This document shows, in pieces, positions 32,889-42,100 of a stretch of DNA of 64,000 nt; positions within the stretch are counted from its first letter, which is position 1, and every line of letters begins with the position of its first letter. A program made the translations under genes and the position numbers. The notes under the pieces are model-generated. The model was given only the letters and a program-made list of their open reading frames with translations. It was not told the DNA's origin and did no database searches. This stretch comes from Clostridia bacterium. GTDB lineage: Bacteria; Bacillota; Clostridia; Lachnospirales; Lachnospiraceae. The stretch covers positions 62,001-126,000 of the forward strand of contig CAJTDE010000001.1 in NCBI GenBank assembly GCA_910574835.1, written 5' to 3'.

Positions 32889-34394
32889 ATGGGATATACA
32901 AACAGTCCGCTTGTGGCTTATACAAAGCTTAGTCCGAATCATTCAGGACAGCGTACCCACAAGATTGACAGAATATCACCGCACTGTGTTGTAGGACAGT
33001 GCAGCGCAGAAGGCTTGGGAGATTGGTTTTATAAATCATCTACTCGCGCCTCATCTAATTATGGCATTGATAAGGATGGCAGGGTTGGCATGTATGTGGA
33101 AGAAAAGAATCGCTCCTGGTGTACTTCCAGCAACGAAAATGACCAGAGGGCGGTTACCATTGAGTGTGCTTCCGGCAAGGTGGAACCTTATGCCATGAAT
33201 GAAGTAGTTTATGACAGGCTGATTGACTTGTGTGTGGATATTTGCCAAAGAAATGGAAAGAAGAAGCTGCTTTGGTTTGGAGATAAGGACAAGTCTTTGA
33301 GCTATCAGCCGAAGGTGGATGAAATGCTCATCACGGTTCACAGATGGTTTGCCAATAAGAGCTGTCCGGGGAACTGGCTTTATGCAAGGCTGGGTGATTT
33401 GACTACGAAGGTTACAGCGAGACTTAACGGTGGAGAAGCAGAAGCAATTCCTTCAGGGATGCAGGCGAGAGAGTTTATTTCACTGTCTGAGGAACAGGTG
33501 ATTGCAAAGGTTGGTGCTTTGTTTACTGCGGATCAGAAGCAGTCGGGAATTTTGGCATCCGTGTCTATGGCCCAGTTTATTCTGGAAAGTGGTTATGGTA
33601 AGAGCGAACTTGCGCAGGGAGCGAATAACTGCTTTGGAATGAAGAAGTCCTTGAGTGGTAATACATGGGGCGGTAGCACTTGGGATGGCAGCTCTGTCTA
33701 TACCAAGAAGACTCAGGAGCAGAATGCTGATGGAAGCTATGTGACTATCACTGCTGATTTCAGAAGATATAGCTGTATGGAAGATTCCATTGCAGACCAT
33801 AGTGCTTATCTGCTTGGAGCCAGGAATGGCAGCAAGCTTAGATATGAGGGTTTGAAGGGATGCACAGATTATAAAAAGGCGGCACAGATAATAAAAAATG
33901 GCGGCTATGCTACGAGCCTTACTTATGTGGACAAGCTTTGCAGTATTATCGAGAGATGGAAGCTGACTCAGTACGATGTTACTGGTGAAGCTTCTGATGT
34001 GGTGAAGTATTACCGTGTAAGGAAGAGTTGGGAGGATGCTACTTCTCAGCTTGGGGCATATACGGTGCTTGCTAATGCGAAGGTTATGGCTGATAAGCAT
34101 CCGGGTTACTTGGTTTATGACTGGAATGGGAAGCAGGTTTCTCCTGAGGTGGCAGAGGGCGGCTCTGGAGATGGCATGAGTAATGCGGATTGTCCGTTTA
34201 TGGTGAAGGTAAGTATTTCGGATTTGAATATCAGGAAGGGTGCCGGAACGAATACGGCGAAGACAGGTGCTTATACTGGTGTGGGAGTGTTTACTATTGT
34301 TGAGGTTAAGGACGGTAAAGGCTCTGATGTTGGATGGGGAAGATTGCAGTCTGGTGCTGGATGGATATCATTGGATTATGCTACCAGAGTATAA
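32889..34394 (+). CDS. Endolysin: amidase + glucosaminidase + SH3
   Basis: A 501-residue two-enzyme lysin. Residues 1-170 are an N-acetylmuramoyl-L-alanine amidase type 2 (zinc ligands in ISPHCVVGQ and ITVHRWFANKSCPG). About 200-360 is a glucosaminidase/lysozyme-like domain (VSMAQFILESGYGKSELA, NNCFGMKKSLSG). The C-terminal 70 residues are a bacterial SH3 domain (LNIRKGAGTNTAKTG). It hydrolyses peptidoglycan at lysis and has no signal peptide, so it depends on the holin. Confidence 0.94.
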   Translation: MGYTNSPLVAYTKLSPNHSGQRTHKIDRISPHCVVGQCSAEGLGDWFYKSSTRASSNYGIDKDGRVGMYVEEKNRSWCTSSNENDQRAVTIECASGKVEPYAMNEVVYDRLIDLCVDICQRNGKKKLLWFGDKDKSLSYQPKVDEMLITVHRWFANKSCPGNWLYARLGDLTTKVTARLNGGEAEAIPSGMQAREFISLSEEQVIAKVGALFTADQKQSGILASVSMAQFILESGYGKSELAQGANNCFGMKKSLSGNTWGGSTWDGSSVYTKKTQEQNADGSYVTITADFRRYSCMEDSIADHSAYLLGARNGSKLRYEGLKGCTDYKKAAQIIKNGGYATSLTYVDKLCSIIERWKLTQYDVTGEASDVVKYYRVRKSWEDATSQLGAYTVLANAKVMADKHPGYLVYDWNGKQVSPEVAEGGSGDGMSNADCPFMVKVSISDLNIRKGAGTNTAKTGAYTGVGVFTIVEVKDGKGSDVGWGRLQSGAGWISLDYATRV

Positions 34395-34416
34395 CTGAAT
34401 AACGAATTATTATTGA

Positions 34417-34462
34417 GCCTGCGGGTGTTGGGAGGAATCTTGATGCTTGCAGGCTTTTTTTG
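34417..34462 (+). terminator. Terminator of the late operon
   Basis: GCCTGC pairs with GCAGGC across a long loop, followed by TTTTTTT. It separates lysis from the accessory island. Confidence 0.75.
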
Positions 34463-34480
34463 TTATTTATGCACAAATGT

Positions 34481-34551
34481 TCGGCGTAAAAATGATTAAT
34501 CCAAGTGATAATGCCGTAAAAAACTTGACAATCGGCGTTAAAACGATTATG
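34481..34551 (+). repeat. Three helically phased operator-like repeats
   Basis: CGGCGTAAAAA at 34482, TGCCGTAAAAA at 34512 and CGGCGTTAAAA at 34533: spacings 30 and 21 bp, whole helical turns. The outer two extend over TCGGCGTAAAAATGATTAAT and TCGGCGTTAAAACGATTATG. The last sits in the spacer of the promoter, suiting a repressor. Confidence 0.65.
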
Positions 34552-34553
34552 AT
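34525..34553 (+). promoter_or_regulatory. Promoter of the accessory island
   Basis: TTGACA (34525-34530), 17-bp spacer, TATGAT (34548-34553). Predicted start near 34560, exactly where the riboswitch begins. Confidence 0.8.
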
Positions 34554-34561
34554 AATATATG

Positions 34562-34642
34562 TATTTCTGAGCAAAGTGATCGAAAGATTATGACGCAAAG
34601 CTACAGGGCCTGTAAAATGGTAGCCAGTTGTAACCGAAGTAT
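34562..34642 (+). ncRNA. c-di-GMP-I (GEMM) riboswitch aptamer
   Basis: The conserved GEMM-I parts are present in order: GAGCAAA, a GAAA-capped hairpin (GTGATC-GAAA-GATTAT), the invariant GACGCAAAGC, GGGCC, and AATGGTAGCCAGTTG. It begins at the predicted transcript start and is followed by a terminator 50 nt before the next start codon. The aptamer binds cyclic di-GMP. Whether binding turns expression on or off cannot be read by eye. It is the only riboswitch I recognise in the window. Confidence 0.88.
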
Positions 34643-34676
34643 TTTAACCGCCTGAAATGGCGGCTTTTTATTTTTA
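34643..34676 (+). terminator. Riboswitch expression platform terminator
   Basis: CCGCC pairs with GGCGG around TGAAAT, then TTTTTATTTTT. It directly follows the aptamer and precedes the HTH gene. Confidence 0.8.
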
Positions 34677-34688
34677 GAGGTGAATTTG

Positions 34689-34904
34689 ATGTTAGTTGGT
34701 TATCTCACTGTTAAAGAAACGGCAGAAAAATGGGGGATTAATCCGAGAACTGTACAGACGATGTGCAATGATGGACGTATTCCAGAAGCAAAGAAATTTG
34801 GCAAGGCATGGGCTATTCCAGCAGACGCAATAAAGCCAATTGATAAGAGAATTGTTTCTGGACAATATAAGAATTGGAGAAAAAAAGAAAAAGGTTCGGA
34901 ATGA
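34689..34904 (+). CDS. MerR/excisionase-like HTH protein
   Basis: A 71-residue winged-helix protein of the HTH_17/excisionase group: LTVKETAEKWGINPRTVQTMCNDGRIPEAKKFGKAWAIP. It is the first gene after the riboswitch, with AGAGGTGAATTTG upstream. A second excisionase-like gene sits near the integrase, so this one more likely regulates the island than drives excision, but either is possible. Confidence 0.75.
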   Translation: MLVGYLTVKETAEKWGINPRTVQTMCNDGRIPEAKKFGKAWAIPADAIKPIDKRIVSGQYKNWRKKEKGSE

Positions 34905-34933
34905 CAGAATCTGTCACCCTTGATTGATATAAT
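34902..34933 (+). promoter_or_regulatory. Second promoter with palindromic operator, upstream of WYL gene
   Basis: TGACAGAATCTGTCA (34902-34916) is a perfect inverted repeat with 3-bp centre. An extended -10, TTGATATAAT, ends at 34933. The palindrome covers the -35 position, as in WYL-autorepressed defence promoters (BrxR/CapW). Confidence 0.6.
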
Positions 34934-34957
34934 CCGGATATAAGATGGAGAGATGAA

Positions 34958-35944
34958 ATGATTCCTAAAGAAAAAACTGCAGATAAAAAAATAGAGAGAG
35001 TATTAAGTATATATACGAAGTTGCTTAATGGACATATTGTTAATAAAGCAGAAGAAGCTTTGAATTTTGGCGTAAATGAAAGAAGTATTCAGCGTGATAT
35101 TGATGATATTAGGAACTATATGGATCTGAATATATCCGATTCCGGTGTGATTAATTCGGTAATTTATGACAGAGAAAAAAAAGGATACCGATTAGAACAA
35201 TTATATCAGTTGAGGTTTAGCAATAGTGAAATTCTTGCGTTGTGTAAAATTCTTCTTGATAGTAGGGCATTTACTAAAGTGGAAATGGAAGCAATGCTGA
35301 AAAAACTTATTGAGTGTTGCGTGCCAAAGGAAAATCAAAAAACTGTAAATGAATTGATTAGCAATGAAGCATTTCATTATATTCAACCACAACATAAGAC
35401 AGTATTTATAGATAAGATGTGGGATATAGGAAAGGCTATTTATAATAGTCAGTTTATTGAGATTAAGTACCAAGGAGTACAAGGAAGTAGCGTAAAGACT
35501 AGGAAACTTAAACCATTAGCAATAATGTTTTCGGAATATTATTTTTACTTAGCGGCACTTATTGATGATGAAAAAGTGAGAGAAAACTTCAATGTTCTTA
35601 ACGACTCATTTCCAACAATATACAGGATAGATCGAATACAGGGATTAAAAGTTCTCGATGATAGATTTCATATTCCATATGCAGACCGTTTTGAGGAAGG
35701 TGAATTCCGAAAGAGAATTCAGTTTATGTATGGTGGTAAGTTAAGAAGAGTAAAGTTTAAGTATTCTGGATATTCTGTGGAGGCTATTCTTGACAGATTA
35801 CCGACAGCAAAAATTGTTTCAGAAGAAAATGGAGAATATGTAATTCAAGCAGAAGTATTTGGTAATGGAATAGATATGTGGATGAAAGGTCAGCAGTATA
35901 TCGAAATAATGGAGGAAGTGAATAATGCGAAAGGTCTATATTAA
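34958..35944 (+). CDS. WYL-domain transcriptional regulator (BrxR/CapW-like)
   Basis: A 328-residue regulator. The N-terminal 80 residues form a DeoR-like winged HTH (NFGVNERSIQRDIDDIRNYM). The middle contains a WYL-type ligand domain (AIYNSQFIEIKYQG, KPLAIMFSEYYFYLAALID) and the C-terminus a WCX-like extension. Such regulators commonly repress anti-phage islands and release on infection-derived nucleic acid or nucleotide signals. It overlaps the GTPase gene by 20 bases, so it is part of the operon it likely controls, and has its own promoter with a palindrome. Confidence 0.88.
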   Translation: MIPKEKTADKKIERVLSIYTKLLNGHIVNKAEEALNFGVNERSIQRDIDDIRNYMDLNISDSGVINSVIYDREKKGYRLEQLYQLRFSNSEILALCKILLDSRAFTKVEMEAMLKKLIECCVPKENQKTVNELISNEAFHYIQPQHKTVFIDKMWDIGKAIYNSQFIEIKYQGVQGSSVKTRKLKPLAIMFSEYYFYLAALIDDEKVRENFNVLNDSFPTIYRIDRIQGLKVLDDRFHIPYADRFEEGEFRKRIQFMYGGKLRRVKFKYSGYSVEAILDRLPTAKIVSEENGEYVIQAEVFGNGIDMWMKGQQYIEIMEEVNNAKGLY

Positions 35945-38504
35945 ATATGATCCATACGAAATGAAGTCCATAGTCAAAGTGGATGGGAAAGAGGTGCAGA
36001 AAAACAAGCATTGTGATTCTAATCTAAAAAGATATTTGGATTCCGATATCCATATGCCAATTCAGGCATGGATTGATCCTATTGATAGAGATAATTGGAA
36101 TGGGCTCTTGGATGTTATCTGCAAGATGGGTGATAAAGAGATTTTTGTTGAGTTCGCAGGCAGGGCAGTTGATTATGAAAGTGTAAAAGCTTCTTTGATT
36201 GCTCAGAATGATAGCAGAAGCTGTGGCGCAAAACTTACCTTCAGTGAATTGACAGATGAAATAATTCCAGATAGGCAAATGAAGGATAACATCGCTGAAG
36301 TAATAAATCTCATGCTTACAGATGAGTTTAGACAGATTGTTAATGACTCTAACTCTAAGGTTTTGATTGATAAATATGAGAAGCTTGAAGAAACCTACAA
36401 AGAGATTGACGCTGAAGAATTTAGGATAGTCTTTACCGGAACATATAGTAGTGGCAAGTCTTCTACTATTAATGCGTTGCTTGGAAGAAATATTTTACCA
36501 ACAGCATCTGGCACCTGCACTGCAAAAATTTGTAGGATAATACATTCATCAGTAAAAGATGGAGTTGCAATTGTAAAGTATTTACCTGATGCTAAGCAAA
36601 AAAAATATGTGTGTAAGACAGATGAAGAAGTACAGGATAAGATTCAATGTGCGGGGGATGCTATTGAAACCATTGAAGTGTACACAGATTTGTCTAACTT
36701 GTATCCAGACGGTGTAGAAAAAGATTTTAGGCTTGTTGTTATAGATACCCCTGGTACAGATAGTGCGACAGGAAATGATACACAAAAGACGGAAGAAGAA
36801 TCGAAGCGATTATCTAAAAAATCTCATATAGAAATTACAAAGGAAGTACTGAAATCGAAACAAAAAGAAATGGTTGTTCTGATTTCTGATGATAAACTTG
36901 AAGATGATAATATAGTCGAGCTGTTAGATATAATTGAGGAATCCGCAGAAAACGATGACGGTGCTTTTAATGATCGATTTCTATTTGTAATGAATATGTG
37001 CGATTCATTGACGTATTCAAATAGAGGAGAAACTTTAGATAATTACATCAGAAATTTTGTTGCAAATATAAAGAAGGTGCCTAATTCTAACAGAATTAGA
37101 AATATCGTCAATCCAAGGGTGTTTCCAATTACTTCAGGTGCAGCTCTTGCCATCGTAAATGGGTTTACAGAAGAACCAGGTATGGCTGAGGGTATGACAA
37201 AAAAGGCTGAGCTATATGGATACTATGAGGGATTCTGCAAAAAGATATATTATTATGATCCTGTAAAACTTGCCGGAAATTTTGAACAGTATATCGAGCA
37301 GGTTAAAACTCAGTATCCAAATTATGGAAACTATTGTTTGGAGCAGAAAAGTTCAGTAACAGAAGCAATAAAGTATGGTTATCAACAGAAACTTCAAGGG
37401 AATCTTACTGTTCCAGATAGAGTTCTGATACATTCTGGTGTGCCTGCCCTTGGAAGTGCGATTCATGATTATATTCGTTGCTATGCATATCCTATAAAGG
37501 TGAGACAACTTTTAGGTTGCTTTACTGATATTTTGGATGAACTTGATTCGCTAAATAAAAGAGAATTGGAGGCTCTGGAAGTAGCAAAAAAAGATTACAG
37601 CGGTGCTGTTTCATTAAAAGAGAAGAAAGACAAAGATCGACAAGAAGAGGAAAAAAGAAAAAATCTTCTCCAAAGCGCAAAGGAAAAAATGGAAAGAGTA
37701 AAGTCAAAAGTTGACGAAATCAAGGATACCATTACTGAGATTAATGATATTCGATCAGATTTTTTTACTTTAAAGAATAGCATCGCTGGTAAAGTTGGTG
37801 GAAGAAAAGAAGTCTTGAAGGACGAAGGCGATGAGATTATTCGTGATATATCATCTAGAATTGATAGTTTATTGGGTAAGATAAATGAAACTGTTCGTAC
37901 TGTTAAAAAGAAGAAGAAGGATGCTACTGGGGAACTTTATGATGAATTTCTACGTTATTTGGAAGAACTTGAAAAAGAAGGATTGATGAGCGATGGGAAG
38001 TTTTCATTGCAGGATACAGTGGCTTACCAGAAATTGGTTGACAAGAGCACATTTACTAAACCAATTGAAGATACAAGAGATGAAAAGAATCCAAGAAAAG
38101 AGCATATTGAATTCGGATATGGAATCGGTAATTTTTTTGATTCTATTGGCAGGGCTTGGAAAACAAGGAAAGAACCTGAAACAGTAAAAAAGACCTACAT
38201 AAATATTGAAAAATATATATCAGAGAATATCAATCCAATTGAGGCTGAGGTGGATCGCTATGTCGAAAAACTCAAGACTGATTACAAGAATGATATTGTT
38301 TATCTTAAGGATGAAACAAAGAAAAAGGTCGATTCTGTAATAGGACTTATTGAGGCAAAGAATTCTGAAATATCCCGTATTGAATCTGAAGCATTTAAGT
38401 ATGCAGCAGATGAAAAGCAATACGGTATACAGATTGAAAAACTTGAAAAGATCAGGTCCTATCTTGGCTTATTGATTTCTAAAATAGAGTATACACAGGT
38501 GTAG
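35925..38504 (+). CDS. Dynamin-like large GTPase
   Basis: An 859-residue dynamin-family protein. About 110 residues of unknown domain precede the GTPase: G1 FTGTYSSGKSSTINALLG (about 167-184), G2 SGTCTAK, G3 VVIDTPGTDS, G4-like FVMNMCDS. HSGVPALGSAIHDYIRCYAYPIK ends the neck. From about 535 on it is mostly coiled coil. Bacterial dynamins remodel membranes, and some protect against phage. No transmembrane segment is seen; its downstream neighbour has one and could be its anchor. ATG 35925 overlaps the WYL gene. Base composition is visibly more AT-rich than that of the tail genes. Confidence 0.85.
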   Translation: MRKVYIKYDPYEMKSIVKVDGKEVQKNKHCDSNLKRYLDSDIHMPIQAWIDPIDRDNWNGLLDVICKMGDKEIFVEFAGRAVDYESVKASLIAQNDSRSCGAKLTFSELTDEIIPDRQMKDNIAEVINLMLTDEFRQIVNDSNSKVLIDKYEKLEETYKEIDAEEFRIVFTGTYSSGKSSTINALLGRNILPTASGTCTAKICRIIHSSVKDGVAIVKYLPDAKQKKYVCKTDEEVQDKIQCAGDAIETIEVYTDLSNLYPDGVEKDFRLVVIDTPGTDSATGNDTQKTEEESKRLSKKSHIEITKEVLKSKQKEMVVLISDDKLEDDNIVELLDIIEESAENDDGAFNDRFLFVMNMCDSLTYSNRGETLDNYIRNFVANIKKVPNSNRIRNIVNPRVFPITSGAALAIVNGFTEEPGMAEGMTKKAELYGYYEGFCKKIYYYDPVKLAGNFEQYIEQVKTQYPNYGNYCLEQKSSVTEAIKYGYQQKLQGNLTVPDRVLIHSGVPALGSAIHDYIRCYAYPIKVRQLLGCFTDILDELDSLNKRELEALEVAKKDYSGAVSLKEKKDKDRQEEEKRKNLLQSAKEKMERVKSKVDEIKDTITEINDIRSDFFTLKNSIAGKVGGRKEVLKDEGDEIIRDISSRIDSLLGKINETVRTVKKKKKDATGELYDEFLRYLEELEKEGLMSDGKFSLQDTVAYQKLVDKSTFTKPIEDTRDEKNPRKEHIEFGYGIGNFFDSIGRAWKTRKEPETVKKTYINIEKYISENINPIEAEVDRYVEKLKTDYKNDIVYLKDETKKKVDSVIGLIEAKNSEISRIESEAFKYAADEKQYGIQIEKLEKIRSYLGLLISKIEYTQV

Positions 38505-38516
38505 AGGAGGTACAGA

Positions 38517-39113
38517 ATGGATAAGTTTTTTAACCCGGATGCAACATATAGCAACGCAATCCAAAATAAGGATATTGGAGTATTAAGAGCTTTACTAACA
38601 GGTATTATTGGATCTGATCCTACATTTGCAACAACAGAGTTTGATGAAGCAAAAAGATATATTGATGATCAAAGTATGGCAATTTATGGGGAGAAACTGG
38701 AAATCACAGAGGCCTATAAAATACAAGAAGATGAAGTTGAAGAGGCAGAGTGGGATGAGAAATATTTCCAGATGAACCTTGTATGGTTAAGAGATAATTT
38801 TAACTTAGATAATAGGCTTCCTAAGATTAAGGAAATTGGTCAATTTGTTTATAAGAATAAAACTACATTAGGTAAATCTAAGATAGAAAACAGAAGACAA
38901 GCTGTAGTTGAACCTATCTCAATGAGAGAAAGGAATTATGTGCAAAAAAAAGAACAGACCATCAGGGCAACCGGTGACGGTCACTCGAATGATAGCCGGT
39001 TGATTGATAAAATTGTAGGGTGGATAAAAGAACATTGGGTTGGTGTGGCAATTGGTGTGGCATTTGTAATAGTTATCATCGGTCTGATAATGAAATTCAC
39101 TGGAAAAAATTAG
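38517..39113 (+). CDS. Tail-anchored membrane protein of the dynamin/HerA island
   Basis: A 198-residue protein. The first 150 residues are charged and helical, with no domain I recognise. The last 30 are a single transmembrane helix (WVGVAIGVAFVIVIIGLIM) with a short tail, so it should face the cytosol as a tail-anchored protein. It sits 12 bases after the GTPase with AGAGGAGGTACAG. A plausible role is membrane recruitment of the GTPase or the ATPase; this is inference from gene order. Confidence 0.75.
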   Translation: MDKFFNPDATYSNAIQNKDIGVLRALLTGIIGSDPTFATTEFDEAKRYIDDQSMAIYGEKLEITEAYKIQEDEVEEAEWDEKYFQMNLVWLRDNFNLDNRLPKIKEIGQFVYKNKTTLGKSKIENRRQAVVEPISMRERNYVQKKEQTIRATGDGHSNDSRLIDKIVGWIKEHWVGVAIGVAFVIVIIGLIMKFTGKN

Positions 39114-39155
39114 AAAACAAAAGGGATAAAAAGCTCTGAATGTGGAGGAGAAAAG

Positions 39156-42100
39156 ATGGCTAGAGGTGATATTGATGTTAGGGAAAGGGAGAAGCTGAAT
39201 ATTGCATTATCAAATGTTGATAAGATAGTAATGCACAAGTATATTTCAACGATTGATAAAAGACCTATTTTTCTCCCGTCATATGATGTAAGTTTTTCGG
39301 CTCCAGAAGTGACCGATAAGACAGATATACCGGTGTGCATTGTGGGTACCAATATTATGCTTACAAGACTTAAGAGAGTTGTATATGACAAAGAAGAAAA
39401 TATATTGGATAAATTGACTACAGTATATAATGCCACATCGCTTTATGAAGGTGCAACCCTTGTTACACTACTAAAAAGTGATGGTAACCAGATTGAAGTA
39501 TATCTTGGCACAGTGTGCAAAAAATCAGAAGATCCTTTTGTGCCAGAGAAGCAAATAAGTGCTTTAAAGGCGAATCTTGAAGCAAATTTTCCGGGAAGCA
39601 AACTAGAGAAAATTGACGAGGTTTCGGATAGGATGCATATAGTTCAAAGCATCTTTGAAAATAATGTGTGCGTTTCCGCGGTGACTGGAATTGCCGCGCT
39701 GAAAGATGAAGAGAAAAAAGAAAATATTTCATACATACAGGGGCTTGAAAAGCTAACAGATTCCTTAAAAGGAAAAAAATGTACGGTGATGATTATTGCT
39801 GATCCTGTAAGCAGTAATACCAGAGAATCTATTCGAGCAGGCTATGAAGAAATATACACGGCATTAAAACCTTTTGAAAAATCAGAATATACGGTTAATG
39901 CTAGTAATGGAAAAACTGTTACTGATAGTGTAATAAAAGGTGTTACTGATACAACGAATGAGAGCATTGCTAAAACAAAATCACACACAATTACTAAGGG
40001 TACAAATTCAGCTCATACAGTAGGTGGCAGTGTAGGAGTGAATGCAAGTGCAACTGCTGGGGTTACAGTAGCTCCATTTGGCGTTGGAGCAAATGCATCA
40101 GCTACTGTAGGTGCGAGTGTTTCTGCTGATTATCATTATATGCATGGTAAGCACGAAGATAATGCAGATACAACTGGGCAGACTGATACTACTGGAAAAT
40201 CAAAATCACTTAGTGAACAAAACTCTATTGCAAATGCATTGAGTGATACTAAAGGCGAAGGATTACAGATAACCTACGAAAACAAGAGTGTAAAGTCTAT
40301 TTTGGAAAGAATAGATCAACAGCTTGAACGTATCGCTGAATGCGAAGATTTTGGTATGTATGACTGTGGGGTATATTTCCTTTCTGAAGATTATACCACT
40401 TGTTTGTCAGTTGCAAGCACATATAAATCCATCATTCAGGGAGAGCATTCTTCGGTTGAGGCTGCACATATATCTATGTGGGACGCTGATGATGCAAAAG
40501 GATTGATTCCTTACTTAAGTACATTCAACCATCCAATATTTGATTTGTCTGACGATAAATCAGAACAAGATAGAAATGAGATGAAGAATAGAGCATCTGT
40601 TTCTACGTTAGTTAGTGGTAGGGAATTGTCTATATATATGGGGCTACCGAAGAAGTCTATATCTGGCATTCCTGTAGTTGAATGTGCAAGTTTCGGACGT
40701 AATGTTTTATATGCAGAGAATTCTAAAGAAGGAAAAAAGATTGATTTTGGTGTAATTCATCATATGTATGATGATGAAAAAGAGCGGGTCTTATTAGATA
40801 AAGATAGCTTAACAGCCCATGCATTTATAACTGGCTCCACGGGTTCCGGAAAGTCAAATGCGATTTATCAGCTGATTAGAAATACATGTTTTGAAATGGG
40901 AGATAACACTGATAAAACTCATTTTATGATTATTGAGCCTGCCAAGGGAGAATATAAGGACATATTTGGTGGCTACGAGGATGTTTTAGTTTTAGGAACT
41001 AATCCATATAAAAGCAAGTTGCTTAGAATAAATCCATTTAGTTTTCCAGAAGATATCCACATTTTAGAGCATATTGATAGGCTTATCGAGATTTTTAATG
41101 TATGCTGGCCAATGTATGCGGCAATGCCTGCAGTTCTTAAGGAGGCAATCGAACGAGCTTATGAAGTTTCTGGATGGGATTTGAATAAATCAGAGTGTAG
41201 TTATGGCAATGGGGATAAGCGTATGTTTCCATGCTTTATAGATGTGCTTAACCAAGTTAATCGAGTCATAAAAGAATCTGAGTATTCTGCTGATAGTAAG
41301 GGAGATTATGTAGGCGCATTATCAATGCGAATTAGTTCATTAACGAATGGAATCAATGGACAGATTCTTACAAGTAATGCAATTCCTGATGCAGAGCTAT
41401 TTGGTCAGAATGTTATTGTGGATCTTAGTAGAGTTGGATCGACAGAAACAAAAGCACTTTTGATGGGATTGCTGATTATCAAATTACAGGAATACAGAAT
41501 GTCTTGTGATAGCGGTAGTAATAAAAAGCTTTCTCATTTGACAGTTCTGGAAGAGGCACATAATTTGCTTAAGAGAACAAGTTCAGAGCAAAGCGCAGAA
41601 TCATCTAATCTGGCTGGAAAGTCAGTTGAAATGTTGGCAAATGCCATCGCAGAGATGAGAACATATGGAGAAGGTTTTGTTATTGCGGATCAGTCTCCAG
41701 GTCTTATGGATATGTCTGTCATCAGAAACACAAATACAAAGATTATCTTGCGTTTGCCTGATGCAACAGACCGCGAGCTTGTCGGAAAAGCTGCAAATCT
41801 GAATGATCAGCAGATAGTTGAATTAGCAAAGTTAAGGACAGGTGTATGTGCTGTATATCAAAATAACTGGATTGAACCTGTACTTTGTCATGTTGACGAG
41901 TGGGATGATAAGAAATTCAGTAAGAAGTATGATGGAGATACAGAGGATTTATTTGATACAGTTGATACAAAGAAGAGAATTGTAAAGCTGGTATTACAAC
42001 CTATACCGCAAATAAAGGCAGAAGAAATCGAATTACTATTTGCAGATATTGATAAAACAAGGTTGTCTACAGAACTGAAGACTAAGTTATATAAACTTGC

